DNA from: Streptomyces sp. NBC_00569
Lineage (GTDB): Bacteria > Actinomycetota > Actinomycetes > Streptomycetales > Streptomycetaceae
Direction: 5' to 3'
Assembly (NCBI RefSeq): GCF_036345255.1
Contig: NZ_CP107783.1
Location: 124,001 to 188,000 of the forward strand
DNA: 64,000 nucleotides
The position numbers and the translations under genes were made by a program. The notes under the pieces are model-generated. The model was not told where the DNA came from. It made no database searches and worked only from the letters and a program-made list of their open reading frames with translations. Below are positions 8,314 to 17,387 of this stretch, piece after piece (position 1 is the stretch's first letter; each line of letters opens with the position of its first letter).

Positions 8314-10155
8314 TCAGCGGGCGTGAAGAACCATGGCCGAGCCACCGCCACGGCGCTCGGGCTCGGCGACCGCTTCGATCTTGCCGCCTGGCAGGAATTC
8401 CAGTGCTGCAACCGCCCCGATCTCCGGCGAGGGAGTGAAGGCACTCGGGGCCAGGACGAACTTGTGGCCCAGACGTTCCAGCGCCGTCCGCTCAGGCGAG
8501 TCGAGGAAGGCCGGTTCGGCCTCGGTCGCCACCCCGTTGCGCTGGGAGATCCGCGGCTCGTCGACCGCCTCCGGCAGGGTCATGCCGAGGTCGAGGCGGT
8601 TGAAGAGGGTCTGCAGCACGGTGGTGATGATCGTGGAGCCGCCGGGCGAGCCGATGGCGATCATCGGCTTGCCGTCCTTGAGCACGATGGTCGGCGACAT
8701 GCTGCTGCGGGGGCGCTTGACGGGTCCAGGCAGGTTCGGGTCCGGCACACCTTGGGTGATCGGGGTGAAGTCGAAGTCCGTCAGCTCGTTGTTGAGCAGG
8801 AACCCCCGCCCCGGCACGGTGATGGCTGAGCCGCCCGTCTGCTCGATCGTCAGGGTGTAGGAGACGACGTTGCCCCAGCGGTCGGCGGTCACCAGGTGAG
8901 TGGTCGACGTGCCCTCGTACGGCTCCGGACTGCCGGCGCCCTGCTTACAGTCCGAGTCGGGGTGACGCGGGTCGGCAGGTGCGACCGGGCTGGTCAGCAC
9001 GGCGTCGGGGCGGATGAGACAGGCGCGGTCCTTGGCGAACTCCTTGGACAGCAAGTCCTTCGTGGGCACGTCCGAGAAAGCTGGGTCGCCCACCCAGCGG
9101 TTGCGGTCGGCGAATGCGATCCGGCTGGCCTCCAGGTAGTGGTGCAGGGCTTGAACCTTGTCGGCGGACGACAGGTGGAAGTTCTCCAGCATGTTGAGCG
9201 CCTCGCCGACCGTGGTGCCGCCGGAGGACGACGGCGCCATCGAGTACAGGTCAAGGCCGTGATAGGTCGCGTGAGTCGGTGCCTGGTCCAGGACCGAGTA
9301 GCGCGCGAGGTCGCTCTGTTCCATCAGCCCCGGGCGGACGTTGCGGCGGGAGCCGGGAGCCAACGGCGGCTGCTGAACGGTCTTCACGACATCGCTGCCG
9401 ATGTCCCCGTGGTACAGCGTGCCAATGCCCTTCTGCGCGATCTCGCGGTAGGTGCGGGCGAGGTCGGGGTTGCGGAAGCGGGAGCCGACCCGGGGAAGTT
9501 CGCCATTCGGCAGGAACAGCTTGGCAGTAGGGGTGAAGTCGCGGAAGCGGTCCTCGTTCATCTGCGTCTGGGCGCGGAACTGGTCGCCCACGACGAAGCC
9601 GTCGTCGGCGATCCGGGTGGCCGGCCGCAGAGCCTTTGCCAGCGAGACGGTGCCCCACTCGTCCAGCGCCCTCTGCCACGTGGCCGGGGTACCCGGGACG
9701 CCCACGGACAGGCCCGAGTTGACGGCCTCGTCGAAGGGAATGGACTTGCCCGTGGCAGGGTCGAGGAAGGAGTCGGAGCGCATCCGGGCCGGGGAGGTCT
9801 CCCGGCCGTCGATGGTGCCCAGCTTCCCGGTCTTCGCGTTGTAGTAGACGAAGTACCCGCCGCCTCCGACGCCCGCGGAGTACGGTTCGACCACACCGAG
9901 CGCGGCGGCTGTGGCGACCGCGGCATCGGCCGCGTTGCCGCCATGCCGCAGCACGTCGAGACCGGCCTGGGAGGCGTACGGGTTCACGCTGGAGACCGCG
10001 CCTCCGCTGCCGACGGCGACGGCCTGTTTCGGGGGCGGTCGAAGCCCGGAATCGTCGGCGGCCGACGCGGGCGAAGGAGTTCCGGTGCTGATCAGAAGGG
10101 GGGCGGTGAGCACCGCTGCGGACACGGCAGCGACGATGGCACGGCGAACGGCCAC
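8314..10155 (-). CDS. ggt: gamma-glutamyltranspeptidase, secreted
   Basis: 613 residues from the GTG at 10155, which follows GGAG at a good distance; an upstream in-frame start at 10251 lacks one. A signal peptide covers about the first 32 residues. The large-subunit part has the usual LRHGGNAADAAVATA and GVGGGGYFVYY. The autoprocessing site is GTSTTHL, with the catalytic Thr at about 418; it leaves a small subunit of about 196 residues, the normal size, with PRSSMSPTIV and GSPGGS. The enzyme hydrolyses or transfers gamma-glutamyl groups from glutathione-like peptides outside the membrane. It is flanked by two CRISPR relics. Confidence 0.93.
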   Translation of the reverse strand: MAVRRAIVAAVSAAVLTAPLLISTGTPSPASAADDSGLRPPPKQAVAVGSGGAVSSVNPYASQAGLDVLRHGGNAADAAVATAAALGVVEPYSAGVGGGGYFVYYNAKTGKLGTIDGRETSPARMRSDSFLDPATGKSIPFDEAVNSGLSVGVPGTPATWQRALDEWGTVSLAKALRPATRIADDGFVVGDQFRAQTQMNEDRFRDFTPTAKLFLPNGELPRVGSRFRNPDLARTYREIAQKGIGTLYHGDIGSDVVKTVQQPPLAPGSRRNVRPGLMEQSDLARYSVLDQAPTHATYHGLDLYSMAPSSSGGTTVGEALNMLENFHLSSADKVQALHHYLEASRIAFADRNRWVGDPAFSDVPTKDLLSKEFAKDRACLIRPDAVLTSPVAPADPRHPDSDCKQGAGSPEPYEGTSTTHLVTADRWGNVVSYTLTIEQTGGSAITVPGRGFLLNNELTDFDFTPITQGVPDPNLPGPVKRPRSSMSPTIVLKDGKPMIAIGSPGGSTIITTVLQTLFNRLDLGMTLPEAVDEPRISQRNGVATEAEPAFLDSPERTALERLGHKFVLAPSAFTPSPEIGAVAALEFLPGGKIEAVAEPERRGGGSAMVLHAR

Positions 10156-10522
10156 GGTATCTCCGGTGACTTGGGGCTGAGGGGGGGTGACCGAAACCCT
10201 GCCAGCGTCCGAATGGATCTCCAACGAGAGTCCGCAAGATTTGCGTGACATCTGAGGTTCCCGATCAGTAACTCAAAATACTTTGCAAAAAAGCGCCCAT
10301 GCCTGGATTGCGGCAAGCCGTGCATCCTCCCACTGGCAAGGCGCTCGCCCCCGCTCCGATGCCCGGCACTGTCCCCCTGCGGCATCGAACCGTATTGATG
10401 CAGCCTCACCTCGCGGTGCTGCAGAGCTTCTTTCCGGCCTCTGTCCGACCCGCCCGCAAACCTGGACGTCAGGGCCACCACCAACTCCCCGCCGGCCAGC
10501 CGGAACCACGACCGTCTCCAGC

Positions 10523-10730
10523 GGACCATCCCCGCAGGCGCGGGGCGACCCTCGACGCTTCACAGCCTCCTGCTCACCGCGCGGAGCATCCCCGCGGGCC
10601 GGGCGACCCTCGATCCGCCCGGGCGTAGTTCCGGCGCTGCGGGCCATCCCCGCAGGCGCGGGGGCGACCTCGACGGATGGATGCTGTACGTCCTCAACCG
10701 CAGACCATTCCCGCGGGGGCCCGGGGCGAC
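10523..10730 (-). CRISPR. decayed type I-E CRISPR array, four repeats
   Basis: Repeats at 10523-10549, 10583-10607, 10641-10668 and 10702-10730 (27, 25, 28 and 29 bp) share the core CATCCCCGC or CATTCCCGC and a GGGGCGAC-like end, and each carries different point changes or small indels. The three spacers (10550-10582, 10608-10640, 10669-10701) are all exactly 33 bp. The third repeat is canonical. The repeat family is the same as at 7646-7795, 2.7 kb away. No cas genes or leader are recognisable. Confidence 0.88.
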
Positions 10731-11072
10731 CAGCACCGCGGTCAGAAGCAAAGCTTCGGCACGGTCGGCGGGGGCACCTGCCTCTGACTCCGTCCACGAG
10801 CTTCGACAGCACTTGTTCATCGTCTCGGGAGGCGGCCGGATCCGTCCGCGCCCGATGTTCACGAGAACGGGAGGCATCCCGACTGCCTCGGCTCGCCCGG
10901 CCCCTGGTGCGGGCCAGGCGTCCTCCATTCGGCCCCGCAGTGATTGCCGTAGGGCGAAAGTGGAGGTGGGCTGTCAGTGCGCCCGGTGACATTCGCGGGC
11001 GCCAAGAGGGCGGGCGCCCTGCCGAAGAGCAGGGCCAGCCTCCGCCCACCCACACGAGACTTGGAGATATCC
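10731..11072. other. no gene seen
   Basis: After the last CRISPR repeat I find no further repeat unit and no protein-like frame up to the ribosome site of the next gene. Confidence 0.5.
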
Positions 11073-11246
11073 ATGCCGTACCGCAAGGGACAGCACGTGG
11101 AGTACCGCGACCAGCAGGACGAGCTTCAGCGCGGCGAGATCCGAAGCGCCGAGGGCAGCGGGGCGCAGACTCGCTACGCCGTCCAGAACGAGGCGACCAT
11201 GAGCGAAGACAAGGTCAGCGAGAACCAGATCGAGCGGGCGCTGTAG
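11073..11246 (+). CDS. small TUDOR-like (hypervirulence-associated) protein
   Basis: 57 residues starting MPYRKGQHVEYRD, behind TTGGAG. The start and the charged beta-rich pattern resemble DUF2945, the hypervirulence-associated TUDOR-like domain, but the protein is shorter than most members and the middle is diverged. Function is unknown. It is followed by a strong terminator. Confidence 0.65.
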   Translation: MPYRKGQHVEYRDQQDELQRGEIRSAEGSGAQTRYAVQNEATMSEDKVSENQIERAL

Positions 11247-11265
11247 TACGCCTCTGCCGACGCAG

Positions 11266-11298
11266 CCGCCGTTGCACCGAACCAAAGTGCAACGGCGG
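11266..11298 (+). terminator. perfect 12-bp stem-loop terminator
   Basis: CCGCCGTTGCAC (11266-11277) and GTGCAACGGCGG (11287-11298) pair perfectly around a 9-base loop, 20 bases after the stop of the small TUDOR-like gene. Confidence 0.85.
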
Positions 11299-11723
11299 AC
11301 TGCTGGATGCCCTGCGACAGTGGATGCACCGGCAGTTCCCAGTACGCCGGGTCAGGCACAGTCGATGTCGGCCGACTCTCCGCGCGCAGGCCGTGTGCTG
11401 GTGAAGCGAAGAGCTACGGGGTGAGGCTTCTTCGCGGATCATCCGGCGCAGGCTGGTACGGGCGGCGGCGAGGTGACGAACGAAGCCACGCGCGGCGGTT
11501 GCACGGCCCGCTGACCCCGTTCCGGGCATTTCGTCACCTCTGGAACCGCATTTCTCGATTGGTGTTGCGGTTGACGAACAACTCCTTCGACCCCGGCCTT
11601 TGATCACCCAGGGCCTGAGAAGTTCCCGGCGTGGCGATGACTCCAACATCCGGTGCGTTTCTATATTTTCCCGTGCATTCAGCTGTCTAGATCCAGATGT
11701 CGACGACTTCGCGGGGACGGAAC
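11299..11723. other. intergenic, no gene seen
   Basis: No convincing gene. The last 60 bases are AT-richer and probably hold the promoter of the following secreted protein. Confidence 0.5.
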
Positions 11724-13403
11724 ATGGGTGTACGACGGCTTGCTGCGGTCGCAGTGGCGGCGCTGACGATGTTGGCCGGAGCGGCTGTGCCGGTCCAGGC
11801 GGCAGCGGCGCCGTGCCCGCTGCCGGGCGGCTTCGAGATCGACGGCGACCTGCAGGCCGGTACCTGCACACCCTCGGGCGACGACTGGACCACGCCAGGA
11901 CTGAACGTGGAAAGCACCACGGACGGCGGCTCGTACCAGACAGTGAGCAAGGACGACAGCGTCCCGGCGGCCTGGGCGTCCAGTGGGTCCACCCCCGACA
12001 AGAGCCTCTTCACCGGGGCGTACGCCGCCTCCCGGGTGATCGATGGGCACTATTACGTCGACGTGGCCTGGGAGCGTGAGGCGACATCCGGCACCCAGAA
12101 CTACGCAATCGAGATCAACAACGCGCCCGCCAACGCCCCGGACGGCACGCCACAGCCGAACCGTTCCACCGGTGGCGGGGTGTTCTACCTTTCCTCGCAG
12201 GGCTCCGCACCTCCCGTCTTCGACTCGGCGTGCTCGTTCACCTCGCAGAGCAACTACGGGACGACCTGCACGAGCTCGCCCTCCAGCTTCACCGGGGCGA
12301 TCAACACTGCCAGCGTCACCGACGTCTTCTGTGGTCAGGCACTTCCCGCAGGGTCCTTCTTCGAGGTGGCGCTGGACGTCACCGCACTGACCGGCATCGT
12401 GCCGAGCTGCCCCGGCCCGTCCGCGGCCAGCGTGTATCTGCGGGCGATCACGGGATCGGGCCACAACGGCAACCTGAAGGGCTACTTGCAGCCGATCACG
12501 ATCCAGCCGAACACGACCTGCGTCAGTCCGCCGATGACCACGACCGCCACGCCGGGCGGCTCGACCAACACGCCGGACACCATCCAGCACGACGACGCCA
12601 CGGTCGGCACCGAGGACGCGCCGGGCGCCGGCACGGCGAAGTTCTACCTCTGCCCGCCCCCCGTCGTGACCGCCAACGGCGGCGACTGCTCCGCAGACGG
12701 AACGCTCATCTCCACGACCACGCTAGACGCCAACGGCCAAGCTTCATCGGCGACGGTCGGCGGCGAAGGCGGCGCGGCCGGCACCTCTTGCTGGCGCGCC
12801 GAGTTCACCCCGAGCGCCAACGACCACCACTACCTGCCGGCCACGCACACCAACGCGACCACCGAGTGCTTCACGATCGCCCCACCTGCCCACACCCTCA
12901 CCGTGACGAAGACCGGCAGCGGCACCGGAACGGTGACCAGCACCCCGGCCGGCATCACCTGCGGCGCCACGTGCAGCCACGCGTTCACCGACGAAACCGC
13001 CGTGACCCTCGCTGCCACGCCCGACAGCGGTTCGAACTTCGCCGGCTGGTCCGGCGCCTGCTCCGGAACCGGCACCTGCACCTGCACGGTGACCATGGAT
13101 GCCGACAAGATCGTGACGGCGGCCTTCAACGCCGGTCCGCCGCCCGTCGGCCCGCCCGACACCACCATCCGGAACGCTCTGGTCATCAAGAGGGCCCACC
13201 TGGCCGTCTTCACGTTCACCGGCTCCCGCGGCGTCGTCCCACTCAGATTCTTGTGCCGGCTCGACAAGGCACCCTTCACGGCATGCCGCTCACCCAAGCT
13301 CTACACGCACCTGACGACAGGCAGCCATACCTTCCAGGTCGAGGCAATCGACTCGCGAGGACAGGCCGATCCAATTCCGGCCACGCAGAACTTCAGCATC
13401 TGA
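11724..13403 (+). CDS. secreted protein with bacterial repeat (InlB B-type) domain
   Basis: About 559 residues from the ATG at 11724, which follows GGGGACGG; an ATG at 11697 is in frame but poorly placed. A Sec signal peptide ends near PVQAAAAP. Residues about 30-270 form an unrecognised beta-rich domain with paired Cys, and about 270-385 are Thr/Gly-rich and Ig-like. About 390-465 match the bacterial repeat fold (TLTVTKTGSGTGTVTSTPAG, GWSGACSGTGTC). The C-terminus (FLCRLDKAPFTACRSP to the end) resembles a short Ig-like module. There is no sortase motif or C-terminal membrane helix, so it is probably released. Function is unknown. Confidence 0.82.
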   Translation: MGVRRLAAVAVAALTMLAGAAVPVQAAAAPCPLPGGFEIDGDLQAGTCTPSGDDWTTPGLNVESTTDGGSYQTVSKDDSVPAAWASSGSTPDKSLFTGAYAASRVIDGHYYVDVAWEREATSGTQNYAIEINNAPANAPDGTPQPNRSTGGGVFYLSSQGSAPPVFDSACSFTSQSNYGTTCTSSPSSFTGAINTASVTDVFCGQALPAGSFFEVALDVTALTGIVPSCPGPSAASVYLRAITGSGHNGNLKGYLQPITIQPNTTCVSPPMTTTATPGGSTNTPDTIQHDDATVGTEDAPGAGTAKFYLCPPPVVTANGGDCSADGTLISTTTLDANGQASSATVGGEGGAAGTSCWRAEFTPSANDHHYLPATHTNATTECFTIAPPAHTLTVTKTGSGTGTVTSTPAGITCGATCSHAFTDETAVTLAATPDSGSNFAGWSGACSGTGTCTCTVTMDADKIVTAAFNAGPPPVGPPDTTIRNALVIKRAHLAVFTFTGSRGVVPLRFLCRLDKAPFTACRSPKLYTHLTTGSHTFQVEAIDSRGQADPIPATQNFSI

Positions 13404-13476
13404 GTTCGCCCCCAGACCCGTTCACAAGACGCCTGCGCGCAGACAACTGACCACCGCATCGGCCTTAGAGGTGACA

Positions 13477-13510
13477 GACGGCGCCTCAACTAGTTGACCC
13501 AGGCGCCGTC
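13477..13510 (+). terminator. 10-bp stem-loop terminator
   Basis: GACGGCGCCT (13477-13486) and AGGCGCCGTC (13501-13510) form a perfect stem with a 14-base loop, 73 bases after the secreted protein gene. Confidence 0.8.
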
Positions 13511-13750
13511 GGCCGGCAGCCCGGCCACACCTCACCCCGTCGAGTAGGGGTTGAGTGGCTCACTGATGTCTGGCAACTACTCACGCCCGTAATCCCGCAC
13601 GGGAATCGAGGCACACCAGCGCCGGTCACCACGACCGGCGGACACCGAAGGAGAACTACTGATGGCCGCTCTGGACGAGATCACGAACGTCATCGCTGAG
13701 ATCATCGAGGAGTTCACGGGCATCCCTGCCGCGGATGTCGACCGGAATAA

Positions 13751-14618
13751 GACGGTGTCCTATGTGGTGAGTCGGGCGTATCGCTTGTAGCAGCACAGGG
13801 CTGCGGCGAGGCCGAGGAAGGCCAGGTAGTTGCGTGGGTGGCGTTCGTAGCGTGGGCTGAGTCGTCGGTAGCCCGACAGCCACGACATGGTTCGCTCGAT
13901 GACCCATCTGCGGCGGCCGAGTCGTTCGCTGGACTCGATCCCCTTGCGGGCGATACGCACGCCGATGTGCTTGCCCCATAACCATTTACGCAGGTGGGGC
14001 ACATCGTAGGCTTTGTCGGCGTGGAGACGCTGGGGTTTGAAGTACCGGCCGCGGTGAGGGTCGTGTCTCGTTTGGTGACCCATGATCATGGGCCTCAGCG
14101 CGAGGCTGTCGTGGGTGTTCGCGGCTGAGAGGCCGACGAGGAGGGGCAGTCCGTTTGCGTCCGACAGGACGTGCATCTTGGAGCCCGGCTTGCCTCGATC
14201 CACGGGGCTCGGGCCTGTGAGTTCGCCCCTTTTTTGGCCCTGACATGTGCGGAGTCGAGGACTGCGCGGGAGAGGTCGAGCAAGCCAGCGTCATCCAGTC
14301 GGTGCAGGATCTCCTCGTGCAGCCGGCCCCACACACCGGCTCGTGACCAGATCAGGAATCTGCGGTGGGCCGTCGACTTGGATATCCCGAAGCACGGCGG
14401 CAACGCCCGCCAGGCACACCCACTGACCAGCACATAGATGATCGCCGCGAACAGCGTCTCATCAGGCGTGTCCTGCGTCCCGCCACCCTGCGGCCGCACT
14501 CTGGACGGCGGGATCAACGGCTTCGCAATCTCCCACAACCCGTCCGGAACAATCCAACTCCACGTCCCCTGACCCATGTTGAGAACCAATACCCCGACTC
14601 ACCACATAGGACACCGTC
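13751..14618 (-). mobile_element. IS5-family insertion sequence, 868 bp
   Basis: The terminal inverted repeats are perfect for at least 26 bp, beginning GACGGTGTCCTATGTGGTGA at the left; the right end at 14618 is the exact complement. TAA is duplicated outside both ends (13748-13750 and 14619-14621). The perfect ends and intact host-gene halves suggest a recent insertion. Confidence 0.92.
13760..14577 (-). CDS. IS5-family transposase, two overlapping frames
   Basis: The first frame starts at ATG 14577 (MGQGTWSWIVPDGLWEIAKP) and contains PPCFGISKSTAHRRFLIWSR and the first catalytic Asp in AVLDSAHVRAKKG. The second continues with PSPVDRGKPGSKMHV, HADKAYDVPHLRKWL (second Asp) and RRWVIERTMSWLSGYRRL (Glu), ending at 13760. 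The switch occurs at a run of six A and four G on the coding strand (about 14226-14236), a -1 frameshift site. No inactivating change is seen. Confidence 0.88.
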
Positions 14619-14781
14619 TAAGGCCTTCTCGAGTGATCTGGGAATCGACGAGCCGACCAAGAATGAGATCGTCAAAGGCATTGAGGAACGCTGCGACGTC
14701 AAGATCGACGGCTCGGACAGCAAGGAGTTCGCGACCGTCGGCGACGCTGTCGATCACATCTACAACCACCGGAACTGAGCC

Positions 14782-15094
14782 CGCAGTCACACGGGCATCC
14801 GCAGGCTCGTAGCCTGGTGATGATCACCCGAACTCAGAACGACGCGAACTCCGATGCCGCGTCCAAGGCCAGTTTGGAGGCGCTCCTGGCTCGCACCGTG
14901 CCCAGCCACACCCTGCACGGGCGGGTGACGTGCCGCACGACGTGCTCACCGGCGACCGTGCAGATCCCGGCTGGAGCCCGCCCGCCCCTCCCCTACCGCG
15001 TGCGCAGGGAACGGGCGATGGCCTGGGCATGCTGGAGCAACGTGAGGTCCTGCTGATCCCAGGTGTCGGCGAGAGATGTAGTGGTGGCTCATGA
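14782..15094. other. no clear gene; possible minus-strand 3' remnant
   Basis: A minus-strand frame ending near 15003 reads SLADTWDQQDLTLLQHAQAI with coding-like third positions, so the 3' end of a lost gene may survive here. I cannot assign it. Confidence 0.25.
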
Positions 15095-15180
15095 TTTGAA
15101 ACCTCCCCCAGCTAAAGCAGGGGGATTCCTAGCTCACGTGGCCTGATCCCCGGCGGGGATGCAGGTCTTACACGATCAGC
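15095..15180 (-). ncRNA. IS605-type right end with omegaRNA-like hairpin
   Basis: Just beyond the tnpB 3' end, the minus strand contains TCCCCC and GGGGGA arms (15104-15125) closing a short loop, followed by AGGTTTCAAAT. This hairpin type is common at the right ends of Streptomyces IS605-like tnpB elements, where the tnpB 3' region yields the guide omegaRNA. Expression and exact ends are inferred. Confidence 0.45.
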
Positions 15181-15181
15181 A

Positions 15182-16337
15182 CTAGCCGGGACAGAGACCA
15201 GCCCGGACGAGCATCACACGGGCTGAGTTTTTGTCCCGAGGTCGGGACACCCCGCACGTGGTGCACGTATACGTTCGTTCTGAGAGGCAGCGCGTGCTTG
15301 GTTCTCGCTCCGCATGCTGCGCAGTCCATCGTGGTGTGCGCCGGGTGCACCAGGTGCACGGACCGGCCGTGCTTACGGGCCATCTCGGCCAGGGCTGTCT
15401 TCGTCGCGCCGATCGCCGCGTCAGCGGCCTTCTTGGCCATGGTGGACTTCGCGAGGAACTTCGGCCGGAAGTCCTCCACGGCCAGGCCGTCATGGTCGCG
15501 GACGACCTTCTTGGCCCACTTGCGGGCGGTGTCCTGACGCTGCCGGGCCACCTTCTTGTGCAGCTTCGCCGTCTGCCGCTTCGCCTCGCGGTAGCCCTTC
15601 GATCCGGCGCATCCACGCTTCGGCTTACGCCGGGACATCATCCGCTGATAGTGCGCCCAGCGCTGGGCGGCCCTCTTCCCGTGCTGCGGGTGAGGAAGGT
15701 CGTGGTCGTCGCTGGTGGTGGTCGCGGTCTCCTTCACACCCCAGTCGATCCCGATCACCCGGCCGGTTCCCGGCAGTGTCTCGGGCATGCTCGCCACGAC
15801 GAAAGACGCGTACCAAGCTCCGGTGCTGTCGCGGTAGACGCGGACGCTGGAGGGTGGCTCGGGAAGGGCACGCGACCACACGACCGTCACGGCGATGCCG
15901 CCTGCCAGGTGCAGGCGGCCGCCCTTGAGCCGAAAACCCCGCCGGGTGTAGTTCAGCGACAAGTCGTCCTGGTGCTTCTTCTTGTACTTGGGCATCCCGG
16001 CCCGCTGCCGCACCGGCACAGCGGCCCTGATGTCCTTCAGCGCCTTCGCCCCCGACTTCGCGAAATCGCGTATCACCTGCTGCTGAGGAACGCTGGAGCC
16101 CTCGCGCAGCCAGCCCATGCAGGCACGCGCCTCGGTCAGCATCTTGTCCAGCCGGGCCGGACCACACTTCTCGTTCTCGGCGTGCGCCCTCTTCGAGCGG
16201 GCGCAGCACTCATTCCACAGCCACCGGCACCGCGCCCATTCCGCTGCGAGAGCGCCAACTGCGGTGGACGACACGCGAAGACGGAAGGTGTAGCGGGCAT
16301 GCCCGACACCTGCCTTCTCCTGCGCCGCGTTCGTCAT
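15182..16337 (-). pseudogene. tnpB: IS605-type TnpB nuclease, frameshifted
   Basis: About 384 residues from ATG 16337. The N-terminal helix-turn-helix and RNA-binding part (WARCRWLWNECCARSKRAH), the RuvC-I motif GRVIGIDWGVKETAT with its Asp, and HDGLAVEDFRPKFLAKS with the RuvC-II Glu are intact. In the zinc finger (CAACGARTKHALPL) a one-base loss near 15285 throws the frame off; the shifted frame continues SERTYTCTTCGVSRPRDKNS, which has the second Cys pair and the RuvC-III Asp. The protein as encoded lacks these and should be inactive unless the shift is a sequencing error. No tnpA is present. Confidence 0.82.
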
Positions 16338-16467
16338 GAACAGCAACCTATCCGGGAGGACTGACAGTTGAGAGCTCTGAACCAATATGGGCTGCCCCAC
16401 CACCACGACGGGAGCACGCCGATCCGCCCAGCCGGCGAATCACCTTCCCCTGCCCTGCTCCGCAGGA

Positions 16468-16518
16468 GTCCGATTCCTCTCCAGCCTGAAGGCCGGGGCA
16501 TCCTAGGAGGAATCCGGT
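16468..16518. other. second IS605-like end hairpin
   Basis: ATTCCTCTCCAGCCTGAAGG followed by CCGGGG and CTAGGAGG forms a hairpin of the type found at ends of Streptomyces IS200/IS605 elements. It lies upstream of tnpB and interrupts the DUF6228-like remnant. Confidence 0.4.
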
Positions 16519-16519
16519 G

Positions 16520-16745
16520 AATTCCTCCACTGCGATGGCCAGTTCGCTTCGGACGTGTGATCCAGTGTGCTCGGCAGCCAGTGTCAGCCCGTCCTCGAGA
16601 CAGCGCCCGGTCCGGGTCCGTTCCATCCACGGAACTCTTCAAGCAGCTCAGCAAGGAAGACGCCGAGGCGGTCACCGCCCCAGGTCCTCACCATGACCTC
16701 GATCTGCACCGAACCGCGCGTCCGTCGGCGCTCCTGCCTGGCTGG
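16520..16745 (-). pseudogene. DUF6228-like protein remnant
   Basis: In two minus-strand frames I read VRTWGGDRLGVFLAELLEEF RGW, then after a one-base shift CLEDGLTLAAEHTGSHV. Together they match the conserved W-GD-L--FL--L--DFRGW-G and L-L-A-H-G-HV pattern of the DUF6228 family. The N-terminal half is not recognisable, and the 3' end runs into the IS605-like hairpin. Confidence 0.45.
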
Positions 16746-16749
16746 AAAA

Positions 16750-17153
16750 CCGAGCAGCGTGCCCGAGAAACGGGCACCGGCCTTGACCGATGCCCCCGGT
16801 GTGGAATCTCACCGGCTGGCCCGCGATGGCCGTGATGCGCCGATAGGCGGCACGGCATGATGCGTACACCTCGTCGCCGTTTCGGTCCGCTACGAGCCTG
16901 CGGACCGGTCCTGGCTGGCCGCGCTGTCGTCGCTGATACCGCGCTGGCGCCGGAGCCGTGCCGGGCGAGGAGGCAGACCGGCCTAGCTTCTTGTAGGCCA
17001 GCCAGTCCCGCTCCAGGCTCGCCGTGATCCTGCATGGACGTCGGCGCGGACCTGCGGGGTGACGTGCTCGACTTCACCGCTCGAGTAGTGCAGGTGCAGG
17101 CCCTCGCGACTGGCGTCGCACAGGATGGCGTGGGCCTCGTGCATGACTGTCAT
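16750..17153 (-). pseudogene. decayed gene of unknown family
   Basis: From the ATG at 17153 the frame gives 56 residues (MTVMHEAHAILCDASREGLH...) to a stop at 16983. The adjacent frame continues in protein-like fashion (ITASLERDWLAYKKLGRSAS, then ASCRAAYRRITAIAGQPVRF), implying a frameshift near 17030. The ATG follows directly on the stop of the upstream frame ending at 17154, so the two were probably translationally coupled. No family recognised. Confidence 0.4.
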
Positions 17154-17342
17154 CTAGAGCTGCGGGACCGGGGCCGTGGTGAGCTCGTCGATGACGGTCT
17201 CGTAGTCGATCCCGAGGACACCCCAGTCCTTGCCCTGCTTGTCAAGCCAGAGGGTGACGTCAGAAGAAGAAGACGACCTTGCCCAGCCGGGTGGCCACTC
17301 TAAAACTGGCGGTCGCTGTTGACAGGTGGGTGTTCCCGACAA
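17154..17342 (-). CDS. small hypothetical protein or C-terminal fragment
   Basis: The frame encodes up to 61 residues, of which the last 38 (DVTLWLDKQGKDWGVLGIDY..., ending APVPQL) look genuine. It ends immediately before the ATG of the next frame. I see no ribosome site for its start, so it may be the 3' end of a truncated gene. Confidence 0.35.
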   Translation of the reverse strand: MSGTPTCQQRPPVLEWPPGWARSSSSSDVTLWLDKQGKDWGVLGIDYETVIDELTTAPVPQL

Positions 17343-17387
17343 GAGCAGGCCGGAGCAACCTTGTGCCTGAGGAAGGCCAACGTAAGG

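Larger units (their letters stand above)
13662..14778 (+). pseudogene. acyl-carrier-like protein gene split by an IS
   Basis: The gene starts at ATG 13662 behind AAGGAG and encodes 30 residues (MAALDEITNVIAEIIEEF..., ending VDRNK) before the IS that begins at 13751. It resumes at 14622 with AFSSDLGIDEPTKNEIVKGI and stops at 14778. Removing the IS and one copy of the TAA target restores an exact 81-residue frame, the usual acyl carrier protein size. In the helix-2 motif, where carrier proteins have D-S-L with the phosphopantetheine Ser, this one has D-E-P, so it could not carry the usual prosthetic group even when intact. No fatty acid or polyketide genes are adjacent. Confidence 0.85.

Noticed and set aside
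8896..10248. 450-codon plus-strand frame
   Set aside because: Antisense to gamma-glutamyltranspeptidase, no domain.
10462..10522. Additional CRISPR repeat before the second array
   Set aside because: At the expected 61-bp step no sequence resembling the repeat is present; the same is true to the right of 10763.
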